From Alopecurus myosuroides (Eukaryota > Streptophyta > Magnoliopsida > Poales > Poaceae), in assembly GCA_028641055.1 (NCBI GenBank), contig CM054062.1:270581265-270645264 (forward strand): 64,000 bases of DNA. The letters are read 5' to 3'. The notes under the pieces are model-generated. The model was not told the DNA's origin and did no database searches. It was given only the letters and a program-made list of their open reading frames with translations. The translations under genes were made by a program, and so were the position numbers. How positions within the stretch are numbered: the stretch's first letter is position 1; the number at the start of each line of letters is the position of its first letter. Below, one piece after another: positions 13,301 to 23,039 of the stretch.

Positions 13301-15569
13301 TGTTCTGTCTCTCTAAATTTTTCTGTTGCTCTAAAAAGTAAATCCTTCTAGGATGTGATAGTCCTTATCACTACAAAGCTTCTACAACTTGCCTCACTCA
13401 AAAATAATATCCCAAACTCCCTCTAAAAATCATGGAATAGCCCACTGATGTTTTACCAAAATGGATGGCATTTCCAAATGGTAACTCACCTTGATGCAAA
13501 CTAAAATTCTACTGATAGGTATTGGAAAGGGCTTTCCAAAACAGTTGAGTTTGCTCAAAAATGTTTTGTATTTTTGAAGTTCTATTCATTTCAATTTTTA
13601 GGGTACTGTCTGGCATATGATTTTTAGAAAAATCATAAAAACTCAAAACAAGTTTCTGCCAGTGGGATATGGTTGCAATTTTGTAAGGCTAGTAGTACAA
13701 AAATTAGCAAGGTTAAATAAAATCATTTTCTACCTTTTCTAGGCCCAAAGCTAACACCTATTATTCTGCCAGAAAAATCCTAATTTTGAAATTAACAGGA
13801 AAAAGCCCAGATGGGCCAGATCTGCCGCGCCTGGCCCAACTAGCGCGCGATACAGCCCGCCAGCGCACGCGCGCGCGCGAAGCGGTAAGTTTCAAAGGGG
13901 GCCGTCGATTCGCAGATCGACGGCTCTCCTTCCTTCTTCCTCCCCGCGCCTCTCTCCTCTCTCTCTCCTTCTGCCCGCGGACGAACACCTAGCAGTCGTG
14001 CGCGTTGGCTCACCTCGGGCTCGCGAGAAGCAGTGGGGTGATGCAGGGGTGGAAGATGGTGGCCTGGGCGACTCCGTGGCGCGGGCACGGACGGCGTGAG
14101 GGTGTGGACACGACGGCGGCTCGACGGTGTTCTGCGGCGGCTCCGAGGACGGCGGCGATGGATCTGCAAGCGATCGAGGGCAAGAGGGTGTCAGGGAGGT
14201 AGGCAAGAGCTAGGGGGTCGCAATGGAGGTGAAAGGAGGGCGGGAGGTGCGGTGATCGCGGCGCCCACTCGACCTCGATCTGCACGGGCTCTCGGATGGG
14301 CGCGGCTCGCCTCGCTCGCAGAGAGTGATCGAGCAAGCGGGAGCTCGATGGGGTGAGTGAGAGGGGTGAGTAGAGCTCTGTGGCGAGAGGGATAGGCCTC
14401 TAGGGCTATGTAAGCACGAGTCCAAGGGGGAGGGCTCGGGTTGGCTTGGCATGGGCATGCCCTTGCCCCTTGGGGGTTCTCCACGGTTGACAATGGTTCC
14501 TATTGGTGCCTAGGGGTCAAGCAAGTACCAATTGGTGAGCAAAGCCACAGCAAGGGCCAAGGTATGGGCAAAAGCAAAAGAATAACACTATTTCAACCAC
14601 TCTAATGACATCACATTATTAGTCAAATGCCACCTCACATTTCTCTCTTCCTAGCCAGCCAAAAAGGGATCCAATGCCACCTTCTAGAAGGTTACTAACA
14701 TGGCTTTCGAATTGACAAGGTGGCCTGGCTTGGATCAGTGCACAAAAGCTAAAAACATCAAGTCCAAAAGTGTATTCACTGTTCTGTCAGGAAAATTCAG
14801 TTAGACAGTTTCTCTGAATTTTTCTAAGTGCTGGAAACAGCAGACAGAGATAGCAAAAGTTGGGCTTGTTTTCACCAAGCAAACCAGCTCTAAAATGAGT
14901 GATTTAAAATGCTCAACAAAGAACAACTATCCAAGTTTCAGATCCAACCATTTGATTTGAAAAAAAATGGGTTTATGGCTCTGAAAATAAATGGCAAAGT
15001 AGGTACATTCTCTGTTTTTAAAATGCTCAAATTTCTGTCTTAACAAGATGGCTCAAAAACCATCTTGGCATTGTGTGTAAATTTTCTTTGTAGGTTTTTC
15101 CAAGAGTGTAGTTTTGTTGTACTCATATCAGAGAGTAGTTTTGATCAAAGAAAATCCCTAATTGGATAATCCTTGTGATGGAAAACAAGGGTTGAAAACA
15201 GCTACTTGGCTGTTTTTCAGGGCAAAAATTATATTGGAAAAGCTAATGGAATCTTTTCCAATTAATTTTATTTCAAGTTCAAGATGATTCCTAAACATTA
15301 ATAACACATTTTCAAGTTGAAACAAAGGGTCACCTCAAGTCTTGAAAAATAATCTCATAAGAGCCTTAGTGGAAAACATGGGAAAACAATTATAAAGCAA
15401 TGTGTTTCTTAGGAGAAAAACTCCTCAAGTGAGTGAAAAGAAACACACCACTAATATTGCATAGATAAACATCAGTACACAACATGTTGTCCACTTAATT
15501 GCATTACAAAGGTCTTAAGAGACTTGCTAAAATACTATTATACAAGTGCTTAAAAACAGGGATGTGACA
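10363..15569 (-). repeat. 5' LTR of the young Gypsy element (complete, 5207 bp)
   Basis: It begins TGTAGAGG at 10363, right beside the PBS, and ends GATGTGACA at 15569, so it has the TG...CA termini expected of an LTR. From 11362 onward it duplicates 1-4209. Because the element reads on the minus strand, U3 and the promoter lie toward 15569. A GC-rich block at about 13815-14475 repeats the one in the other LTR. LTRs over 5 kb are long even for plant Gypsy elements. Confidence 0.93.
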
Positions 15570-17736
15570 GGACGCCTCCCTATTCACCTCAGTCAAATGG
15601 GGTTGCCGAACGGAAAAATCGTACTCTAACAGATTTGGTTAACGCCATGTTAGATACATCGGGTTTATCCAAGGCATGGTGGGGGGAGGCTATATTGACA
15701 TCATGTCATGTCCTGAATAAAGTTCCGACGAAAGACAATGAGGTCACTCCCTATGGGAAATGGGAGAAGAGAAAAACAACACTCTCGTACTTACGTACTT
15801 GGGGCTGTTTGGCGAAAGTCAATGTGTCGATCCCCAAAAAGCGTAAACTTGGACCAAAGACCGTGGATTGCGTTAATTTGGGATACGCTAAGAATTGCGT
15901 TGGCTATAGATTTCTAGTAGTGAAATCTGAGGTACCTGACGTGAAGGTTGGTATGATTTTGGAGTCTAAAGATGCTACATTCTTTGAGGATATTTTTCCT
16001 ATGAGAGATATGCAAAGCACTTCTAGACAGGAATCAGAGGAGACTCCTGAACCTGCCATTCCTATGGAATATTATGAACAAACACATGATGAGAATCCTG
16101 AGAAGGATGACGAGGAAACCCTTGGTAGGGGTAAGAGACAGAGGACTGCAAAGTCCTTTGGTGATGATTTCCTTGTGTACCTTGTGGATGATACTCCCAC
16201 TTCTATTTCAGAAGCTTATGCATCTCCAGATGCTGACTAATGGAGAGAAGCGGTCCATAGCGAGATGGATTCCATCACGGCTAATGGAACATGGGAGATC
16301 ACTGAACGTCCTTATGGCTGTAAACCATTAGGATGTAAGTGGGTGTTCAAAAAGAAGCTTAGGCCTGATGGTACGATTGAAAAGTACAAGGCTAGACTTG
16401 TGGCCAAGGGTTACTCCCAGAAAGAAGATGAAGATTTCTTTGATACTTATTCACCTGTGGCCAGACCGACCACCATTCGAGTATTACTCTCGTTGGCGGC
16501 CTCGCATGGTCTTCTTGTCCATCAGATGGATGTTAAGACGACTTTCCTAAATGGAGAGTTAGACGAGGAAATCTATATGCAACAGCCAGATGGCTTTGTG
16601 TTAGATGGTCAAGAAGGAAAGGTGTGTAAGTTACTGAAATCTTTATATGGGATGAAACAAGCACCTAAGCAATGGCATGACAAGTTCAATACAACTTTAA
16701 CATCTGTTGGCTTCGTTGTTAATGAAGCTGACAAATGTGTATACTATCGTCATGGTGGGGGCGAAGGAGTTATATTGTGTTTGTATGTTGATGACATACT
16801 GATATTTGGGACCAACCTCAAAGTAATCAATGAGGTTAAGTCATTTCTATCCCAGAACTTGAGATGAAAGATCTTGGTGTGGCTGATGTTATCTTGAACA
16901 TCAAGCTATTGAGAGACAATGAGGGTGGGATTACATTTCTGCAATCCCGTTATGTTGAGAAGGTTTTGAGTCGTTTTGGATATTCGGACTGCAAAACTTC
17001 TCCAACGCCATATGATCCTAGTGTGCGGATTCGAAAGTTTGAAGGCACAACGAAGGATCAGCTGAGGTACTCTCAAGTAATTGGTTCACTCATGTACCTA
17101 GCGAGCGCTACGAGGCCTGACATCATGTTTGCTGTGTGCAAACTAAGCCGGTTTGTTTCCAATCCGGGTGATGTGCATTGGCACGCTGTAGAAAGAATTA
17201 TGCGCTATCTGAAAGGTACCGTGAACTATGGACTTCACTACAGTGGATATCCTTTGGTACTTGAAGGTTATTGTGATACGAATTGGATCTCTGATGCCGA
17301 TGAGATGAAAGCCACAACGGGGTATGTGTTTACCCTTGGAGGTGGGGCTGTTTCCTAGAAGTCTTGCAAGCAAACGATCTTAACGAGATCGACAATGGAA
17401 GCAGAATTAACAGCATTAGACACGTCTAGTGTCGAAGCAGAATGGCTTCGAGATCTTTTGATGGACTTGCCTGTGGTTGAAAAGCCAGTACCAGCTATCC
17501 TTATGAACTATGACAATCAAACAGTAATTGTCAAGGTGAAGAGTTCAAAAGACAATGCACAGTCCACAAAGCACATAAAAATGAGATTAAAAGCTGTCAG
17601 ACATTTGAGAAACTCCGGAGTGATAGCGGTGGATTATATCCAGTCGGCTAAGAATCTGGCAGATCCCTTTACTAAAGGGCTATCACGTGTTGTGATAGAA
17701 AGTGCATCGAGGGAGATGGGTATGAGACCCACATGA
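15570..17736 (+). pseudogene. Copia pol pseudogene: integrase C-terminal part, reverse transcriptase, RNase H
   Basis: Reading from 15572, the frame gives TPPYSPQSNGVAERKNR, the end of the Copia integrase core, then the GAG-pre-RT linker region with an acidic segment. Reverse transcriptase follows: WVFKKKLRPDGTIEKYKARL, QMDVKTTFLNGELDEEIYM, and the active site YVDDILIFG near 16785. RNase H runs through STMEAELTALDT and IKMRLKAVRHLRNSG to the normal end FTKGLSR...MGMRPT at 17736. Lesions are an in-frame TAA at 16238-16240 just before WREAV, a one-base loss near 16860 that shifts NFEMKDLG out of frame, and a TAG at 17356-17358 where Trp is normally found. The 5' end is cut by the Gypsy insertion. 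It cannot make a full polyprotein. Confidence 0.95.
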
Positions 17737-18270
17737 GTTGCCATGGCAGTAACCCAACCTATGTGATCGGAGATCCCGTGAAATGGGACCTGGTAAAACA
17801 AGCTAGTGGTTAACTGAGGAGAGTAATTTTTACTAACCCACTCCACTGGAGATGCAGTACTCTCAAAAACTGTATGGCAAGTTGACTTTTGTCTTAATGT
17901 GGTCCAAGGCTTGTATAAGCAAGATGCTATCCTACAGAGCGATCTTTGGAGGAACACACCTATATGATCCTGACTGCTGGTCACAGTCTATGAGATTGGG
18001 TAATCTCTAATAAGTTCATGAATATGCCAGGAGTATGACTAATATGCTCCACCCGAGGGGTCAGCCTTCGGCAGCCTAGTACTGGCAAGACATTTAGTGA
18101 AACTATTTTACGCCAAACTGACAATTCAAGGCATAGTCCATTGTTCAGTTGTGATGTAGTGTAGCTACTTATTCTAGGTGGATGTTCAACCTTAACGGGT
18201 CTCCACTGAAAATGCCGGTATATAAAAACAGTGAATGGAACAAAGGACAACACCATGAGTCTTCGGGATC
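17737..18270 (+). other. 3' untranslated internal region of the Copia element
   Basis: Noncoding stretch between the pol stop and the polypurine tract. It carries the usual Copia trailing sequence (ATGAGTTGCCATGGCAGT...) without further reading frames. No independent gene is seen. Confidence 0.7.
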
Positions 18271-18281
18271 TGGTGGGGGAT
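18271..18281 (+). other. Copia polypurine tract
   Basis: TGGTGGGGGAT directly precedes the LTR start TGCTGAAAT at 18282, the usual arrangement in plant Copia elements. Confidence 0.8.
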
Positions 18282-19353
18282 TGCTGAAATTCGAATGGGC
18301 TTGCAGGCCCATTAGGCAATTTCCATTTAATCCCTAAGACCCATGCTGCCATAGCAAATGGTGGGAGTTTAGTCCCATATTGCTAGTTGGGAGAGTTTTG
18401 CACCAGTTTATAAGGTGAGCTCTCTCCCCACTAGTGTGAGTTGGTATGAAGAGAGAGGAGTAATGGAGGTGTTCCACACGCGCGCTCCTCCTCCTCCGCC
18501 GCCCGCCTCGCCATGCGTCGCCTCGTCACGACACGTCACGACGCGCCGCGGGTTGCGGGAATGAGCCGAGCCGATGCCTTTATTTTGGCAGTTGGAAACG
18601 GAGAGTCACCAGACACGCCAATAATATGAGACGTCATATTGATTGTTGTCTATTGCGTCACATTTATTTTGGTAACAGCCGCGCAGTAAAACGGCACATT
18701 GATTACGTGGTAACGGCTGTCGTAAATGCCAAATTAATTTGTGAGCTGACCGTTCTCCTACCCGGCCGTGCCTATATATTGAGGGCGCAAGGCGGACACA
18801 AACACACAACTCATACGCTCTGCACCCATTGTCGTTCCTCTCTGTTGCTGCCGCCGGTGATCCCATCCCGTCTACCACGTACACGGCCGACGGGAGAGAA
18901 GGCCTCCGAAACGCCGCCTCTCCAGATCCTTTACGGGAGAGGGGCGATTAGGTTTTTGGGGAGCGTCTCCTACGCGACTGCTCGCTGTCGTACGTCTACT
19001 TCGACTACTACCTCATCGTCCTCTTCGTCAACATGGCCACTGAAGCCGAACGAGCTGCTGCTGCCGCCGCTGCTGCCACCGAGGCCGCTGCTGCTGCTGA
19101 GGCCACCACCGCTGCTGCCGCTGCCGCCGCGGCTGCCGCCACTGCTACGTCTACTGCCAACTGGCCGGTCGCAGGGTATAACATGTTTATCCCTGCCCTT
19201 ATTATTTCCATGTGTGCGATACTAGTAGTTTGCGTAGATGTGTCTACTGTCAATCTAGTATGCATGAATATAGTTAATTATCAGTATGTTTACGTCATTC
19301 TCGTGATTTATACTTGGATTAATTGAATCTGTAAATTGCCTAGATTCTTAACA
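18282..19353 (+). repeat. Copia 3' LTR with embedded alanine-rich reading frame
   Basis: The LTR starts TGCTGAAATTCG and ends GATTCTTAACA, about 1072 bp. Possible TATA boxes are at about 18408 (TTTATAAGG) and 18773 (CTATATATTG). In its 3' part an ATG at 19033 opens a 97-codon frame that begins MATEAERAAAA and is almost pure alanine for about 45 residues (GCT/GCC repeats), then becomes hydrophobic. The same sequence also gives frames on the other strand, so simple repeat structure may explain it. The partner LTR is outside the window, so the element's own target duplication cannot be tested. Confidence 0.8.
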
Positions 19354-19360
19354 GGAAGTA

Positions 19361-19485
19361 CTCCCCCTGTCTCAAAGTAAGTGTCACATAAATTGATTAA
19401 AATGGATCTACCGATCACTTCAATCACTTAATACATCTAGCTACATCCAATTTATTCCAATGACAATTATTTTAACACAGGGGAG
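19361..19485. mobile_element. Stowaway-type MITE (Mariner), 125 bp
   Basis: The termini CTCCCCCTGTCTCAAAGTAA and, inverted, CTCCCCTGTGTTAAAATAAT match the CTCCCTCCGT-type ends of Triticeae Stowaway elements. TA dinucleotides at 19359-19360 and 19486-19487 are the target duplication. It has no coding capacity. Confidence 0.9.
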
Positions 19486-19535
19486 TAGTACGCTAAGGAT
19501 GTACCAGCTTCACCTATTGCACCTCTAATAAGGTA

Positions 19536-19657
19536 CTCCCACCGTTCCATAATAGATGACTTCCATTTGTCCAAACATAGATTTATGTAGACTAAAATAT
19601 GTCTACATACATGCATGTTTGGACAAAAAGAAGTCGTCTATTTTGTAACGGAGAGAG
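19536..19657. mobile_element. Second Stowaway-type MITE, 122 bp
   Basis: The inverted ends CTCCCACCGTTCCATAATAG and CTCTCTCCGTTACAAAATAG pair well and are flanked by TA at 19534-19535 and 19658-19659. The inner sequence is also palindromic (GTCCAAACAT...ATGTTTGGAC), so the whole element can fold into a hairpin. Confidence 0.92.
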
Positions 19658-19676
19658 TAAGAAACAAAAACATATC

Positions 19677-19882
19677 ACCATACGTTCATAAATGTAGGAA
19701 AAAACAGAACGTTCTTACGACTATGCATCGTTCATTGTACAACTCATAAAGTTAAAAAAAACATGGTATCATGCCAAAAGCAATAGTTTAGAAAGAAACA
19801 TAACGCTCTCCCAAAAGCTATTATAACGTAACGTTCTTCCAAAAGCCAGAGTGTACACACGTATTCCTGTGCAAAGTACTCC
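19677..19882 (+). pseudogene. Duplicated promoter of a BAHD acyltransferase gene (left part, before CACTA insertion)
   Basis: This stretch matches 49893-50173, the region just upstream of the intact BAHD gene. Shared blocks include CCATACGTTCATAAATGTAG, ACTATGCATC, TGTACA(A/G)CTCATAAAGTT, two copies of a CTTCCAAAAGC-like box, and GTGTA(C/T)ACACG followed by a GTACTCC near the end. The match continues at 22300 after the CACTA element. It is best read as the 5' flank of a second, now broken, BAHD gene whose exon remnant lies at 35422-35560. That link is inference, because LINE and Gypsy insertions separate the pieces. Confidence 0.82.
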
Positions 19883-20057
19883 CACTGGTAGAAAATAGGG
19901 CTATAGTCCCGGTTCGCCAGGGCCTGTAGTCCCGACCCAGCAACCGGGACTAGCAATGCGCGACTAAAGACCCCACTCTATAGTCGCGCCGACTGCGAAC
20001 CGAGACTAAAGGCCCGTCCATGTGGGCGGGTGGCGGAGCCGGGAGGCGGAGGACATT

Positions 20058-20088
20058 TAGTCCCGGTTGGCCACATGAACCGGGACTA
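20058..20088. repeat. CACTA subterminal hairpin, left side
   Basis: TAGTCCCGGTT at 20058-20068 pairs with AACCGGGACTA at 20078-20088. It matches the motif on the right side of the element and is probably a transposase-binding repeat. Confidence 0.8.
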
Positions 20089-20499
20089 GATTTATTTCGT
20101 AATTTTTTTAATTCATTTGGTTTCTAATTATTTTTCGCACCTTTTTTTCACTCCTTTTTTTTTTTCAGAATTTGTATTATTTGCTTAGTGTCTAACTACA
20201 ATTATCTCTAGTCAAATTACTTACTCATGGTCAAACTTCCCGCTCGGTCACCCATCCTCCCACTACTCTAGCACTAGCACGCTTAACTTCCGAGTTCCAT
20301 CCCGTCCCGCATCCAAGTGTTTCGCACGCATGTATGTGATACTAGTATCATATCAATCCTATTAACATGAGACTCGATGCCACATTTCTTTATTGTCTGA
20401 ATTTCAAATAAATCTTTTAATAAACAAAAGTAATGATGTAATTAATTATTTTGAATAAATAAATAAACTTTAACTTTTAATTTGTATTATTTCTAAAAA

Positions 20500-20862
20500 T
20501 ACAAATAATATATCAAAAAATTAAGAAAAATAGAACTAATTCATTTTAAAATCTTAATAATACAAATAATATATCAAAAAATGAAGAACAATAATACTAA
20601 TTCATTTTAAAATCTTAATAATACAAATAATATATCAAAAAATTAAGAACAATAATACTAATTCATTTTAAAATCTTAATAATACAAATAATATATCAAA
20701 AAATGAAGAACAATAATACTAATTCATTTTAAAATCTTAATAATACAAATAATATATCAAAAAATGAAGAACAATAATACTAATTCATTTTAAAATCTTA
20801 ATAATACAAATAATATATCAAAAAATGAAGAACAATAATAGTAATTCATTTTAAAATCTATA
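20500..20862. repeat. AT-rich tandem repeat, 61-bp unit, about six copies
   Basis: Units start at about 20500, 20561, 20622, 20683, 20744 and 20805. Each reads TACAAATAATATATCAAAAA, then an (A/T)GAAGAACAATAATACTAATT-like part and CATTTTAAAATCTTAATAA. Copies differ by a few bases, with the first most diverged. The repeat lies within the CACTA element, downstream of the exonuclease stop codon. It has no coding potential, and there are no spacers between units, so it is not a CRISPR. Confidence 0.93.
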
Positions 20863-21012
20863 GTTTTTCTGTTTTGTTTTCTTGATGTGTTTTTGTTTTT
20901 GCTTGTTTTGAAACGTGTGTTTGACATAATATAGAAATAGTATAGCTAGGAATTAATATAGAAATAATATCCAAGTCATTTAAAACTATAGGAAACAAAA
21001 ATAGTTTCATGA

Positions 21013-21190
21013 ACAACAAAAGACAAGTGATAACTAAATCACAAATAAAATAAGTCTCACACATAGTTTTATGAACAACAAAAGACAAGTGATAACAAAA
21101 GACAAGTGATAACAAAAGATATCCATTACATAAGTCTCACAATACGGAACATTTACATAACAAAAGATATCCATTACATATATATACTAA
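21013..21190. repeat. Short direct repeats in the CACTA element
   Basis: GACAAGTGATAACA-type units occur three times between about 21020 and 21115, and AAAAGATATCCATTACATA twice (about 21114 and 21163). These short duplications lie just after the exonuclease stop codon and probably reflect slippage. Confidence 0.75.
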
Positions 21191-21213
21191 GATAACCCAT
21201 TACATGCATACAT

Positions 21214-21912
21214 CTATGGCTCCGTCGAGTAGATGCGGAACAACTCGTAGGAGACATATGCATCTATGGCTGCATACTTGACGTTCGTCAAGTCCAGTGG
21301 GGTCTTCTCCCAATAACGGTGATTCTTCGAGGGGAAATCAGACTTCATCCTTTCGTAGCCCTCGTGGATCAAGGCAGTTGCCATGACAGCCATCCCGGTC
21401 TTTGGCCCCTTCAACTGGATAAGATTCTGAAGATCAATGTAGTGATCTTCAGGTATCATAATACCCAAGCGCATCAACTTCGGACGGTCTTGCGTGATGT
21501 CAACGCTGCAAAAGTCAAACCCCCTGTTGACAAGAAAATCAACAAGGGCCGGACAATACTTTGAACTACTGCAACAACAAAAAATTGATACGTGTTAGAT
21601 ATGTTGCAACACATGTATTCTTCACATGCAACAAAAAAATCGAAGATGCAAGATTGTACGTGTGCGTTACCTTGACCATTGGAAGATCAACACGGACTCC
21701 TTGAAGGCAATCTGGATGACGGCAACATCCCTCTGATTCGCCGTATACTCCAGATCAAGCCCGAAGCACCGGTGTTCATCGGGAGAGGCGTCATAGAGAT
21801 CGGTCAAATAACCAAGAGCACCGGGCAGCCTCTCACAACTGTTGGTGTAGCACACGTCGAGAACCTTGCCGCATGGTGTGGGACCATTGTATTCTTCCCA
21901 AACTTCAGCCAT
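21214..21912 (-). CDS. DEDDy 3'-5' exonuclease-domain protein (Werner-exonuclease-like), two exons, inside CACTA
   Basis: Exon 1 is 21912-21671 and exon 2 is 21568-21214, joined across a 102-bp GT-AG intron (donor GTAACG, acceptor TTGTTGCAG). The joined frame is 198 codons with no stop. All catalytic positions of the DNA_pol_A_exo1/WRN-exonuclease fold are visible: FGLDLE (Asp53, Glu55) in Exo I, a QDRPKL Asp (108) in Exo II, and YAAID (Tyr179, Asp183) in Exo III. It consists of the nuclease domain alone, with no helicase, HRDC or signal peptide. Such proteins remove nucleotides from 3' ends of DNA or RNA; the substrate here is unknown. The gene lies wholly within a CACTA transposon, so it is probably captured host sequence that has kept an open frame. 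It could be expressed or merely young; the sequence does not tell. Confidence 0.88.
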
Positions 21913-22072
21913 GGTGTGTGCTTGGTGAAGATCGATCGAAGAGATGAGGAGGAAGACAGTACAGAGAAGAGAGGAAGAGAAACAGAGACTCCGAGACGCG
22001 CGCTGTGGAATGGCGCCCTTCTGCCTCGCTCGCGAAATAAAAACCGCCGCGCAGGAGGCGAGAAGTTTGATC

Positions 22073-22107
22073 TTTAGTCCCGGTTGGCCACGCCAACCGG
22101 GACTAAA
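22073..22107. repeat. Perfect 16-bp inverted repeat with 3-nt loop, CACTA right subterminal region
   Basis: TTTAGTCCCGGTTGGC at 22073-22088 and GCCAACCGGGACTAAA at 22092-22107 are perfect complements around CAC. It lies upstream of the exonuclease start codon, so it would be in the promoter or leader of that gene, and it mirrors the left hairpin. Confidence 0.88.
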
Positions 22108-22299
22108 GGACCAATAGTCCCGGGCGGCCAGGTCAACCGGAATTAATGCCCTCCACGCGCCTCAACGCGCTTCCCAACCCGCGACGTATGACCTTCTGTC
22201 CCGGGTCTCCTCCCGACCCGGGACTAAAGACTCATTAGTCACGGTGCGCGACGTTTGGGGACTGATGGGGGCGTATGGAAGGCCTTTTTTCTACTAGTG

Positions 22300-22350
22300 T
22301 CCCAATTTCCAAGCTCGCCAAAGTGCTAGCAACTATTCGGGCATAGGGAT
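22300..22350 (+). pseudogene. Duplicated BAHD promoter, right part after CACTA insertion
   Basis: Starting with the duplicated TCC, the sequence resumes the match to about 50171-50225: a CCAAGCTC block, then CTCGCC, and TTCGGGCATAGG against TTCGTGCATAGG. The similarity fades before the position of the BAHD start codon, so no coding sequence remains on this side. It shows that the CACTA element split a pre-existing duplicated promoter. Confidence 0.75.
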
Positions 22351-22363
22351 CGAGATTCATACT

Positions 22364-22480
22364 TAGAACATCTCGAGCAGTCACGCTATCCCACGCGCCC
22401 GCGCAAAAAACCGACAATTATACCGCGCTGGTCAGCGAGGCGTGCTCCAGCAGACGCGCGATAAGGGCGCGCGCGAAAAA
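22364..22480. mobile_element. Possible Harbinger/Tourist terminal fragment
   Basis: TTA followed by GAACATCTCGAGCAG resembles the TTA duplication plus GAGCATCTCCAGCAG-type end of grass PIF/Harbinger elements. The next bases are GC-rich (CGCGCCCGCGC, GCGCGCGCG) as in many of those MITEs. I find no matching right end, so it is either truncated or a chance likeness. Confidence 0.35.
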
Positions 22481-22508
22481 AATAGAGGGGGATCAAATTA
22501 GGGTTCCA

Positions 22509-22568
22509 GTAGATAAGGGCTCCTCGCCTAGGACTTCAGTAGATTAGGGTTCCTCGCCTAGGACTTCG
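22509..22568. repeat. Tandem duplication of a 30-bp unit
   Basis: AGTAGAT(A/T)AGGG(C/T)TCCTCG followed by CCTAGGACTTC occurs twice back to back. It lies upstream of the LINE ORF1 and may belong to the LINE 5' untranslated region. About 450 bp after it contain nothing else I recognise. Confidence 0.75.
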
Positions 22569-23039
22569 TCTCCGTTGCGTGGGGGATCAAATTCTCCATG
22601 TCATGGAACGGCGGCGAATCGGAGCTTCGAGGTTTTAACGGAGGTACAAAGGACGTCGTTTCCCTCGACAACCTTCATGTTAGATGTGGTCAACCCATCG
22701 GAATGGGTTCTAGTTGAGCGTTGTTGGCGTCGTAGCTTCGTGGTCTACATGATTAGGGGGACGTGGTCGGAAATACGGTGATGCGTCCCAGTGCCGACAG
22801 AGAAAAGCGGCTTCAGCAGAGCTGATTCAAATTTGAATATGTATACATTGTACAGGCGGCATACATGCCGTGTATACTGCATTAATGTGGGCCTATACCG
22901 ATCTACAAACTAACGACAATAAGGTTATACGTGCCTTTATCCATCTAATCCAATACGTACTAATCGAGCTAGTGTCGGTGCCTTAGGGTTCACCAGTTAT
23001 CGGACTGGTGGTGCGGCGCCTCTCGTTCTTCCTCTTGCT

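Larger units (their letters stand above)
1..15569 (-). mobile_element. Young, apparently autonomous Gypsy LTR retrotransposon (chromovirus-like), left end outside window
   Basis: Two nearly identical long terminal repeats (1-4209 and 10363-15569) flank an internal region that reads on the minus strand in the order PBS, extra ORF, gag-pol, PPT. The right LTR is complete, begins TG and ends CA on the plus strand, and is 5207 bp. The left copy lacks about 1 kb because the window begins inside it. By eye I find about six substitutions plus one short indel patch over about 4.2 kb of shared LTR, so the insertion is very recent (tens of thousands of years at the usual grass LTR rate). The element landed in a Copia integrase reading frame; the first five flanking bases at 15570-15574 (GGACG) should be the target duplication, but the partner lies outside the window. 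Long LTRs and a chromodomain-like tail on the polyprotein suggest the Tekay/Del clade; I do not assign a family name. Confidence 0.93.
15570..19353 (+). mobile_element. Decayed Copia retrotransposon, 3' half (integrase end to 3' LTR)
   Basis: This is the right-hand part of a Ty1/Copia element split by the Gypsy insertion ending at 15569. It runs from the integrase core (PYSPQSNGVAERKNRTL) through RT and RNase H, a 3' untranslated region (17737-18270), a polypurine tract (18271-18281) and a 3' LTR (18282-19353). Its 5' half must lie left of the window, beyond the other Gypsy LTR. Two premature stops and one frameshift show that it is older than the Gypsy insertion. Confidence 0.92.
19883..22299 (-). 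mobile_element. CACTA transposon carrying a captured exonuclease gene (2417 bp)
   Basis: The left end CACTGGTAGAAAATAGGGC and the right end, inverted, CACTAGTAGAAAAAAGGCC are CACTA-type terminal inverted repeats. TCC at 19880-19882 and at 22300-22302 is the expected 3-bp target duplication. The intact paralogous sequence at about 50170-50185 shows the empty site. Subterminal repeats of AGTCCCGGTT and its complement lie at 19906-20090 and 22075-22140 and form hairpins. There is no transposase, so the element is non-autonomous. Its cargo is a two-exon exonuclease gene on the minus strand, and it also contains a 61-bp tandem repeat. The family is abundant in Triticeae, as I recall. Confidence 0.93.

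Noticed and set aside
16074..16550. Extra frames of 60-85 codons inside Copia pol
   Set aside because: They are alternative frames of the recognised pol sequence.
18626..19225. 199-codon plus-strand frame and an opposing alanine-rich frame in the Copia LTR
   Set aside because: It is a shadow of GCN-repeat sequence within the LTR, with Leu/Pro/Arg runs and no motif.
20500..20862. CRISPR-like array
   Set aside because: The unit repeats head to tail without unique spacers, and the window is plant nuclear DNA.
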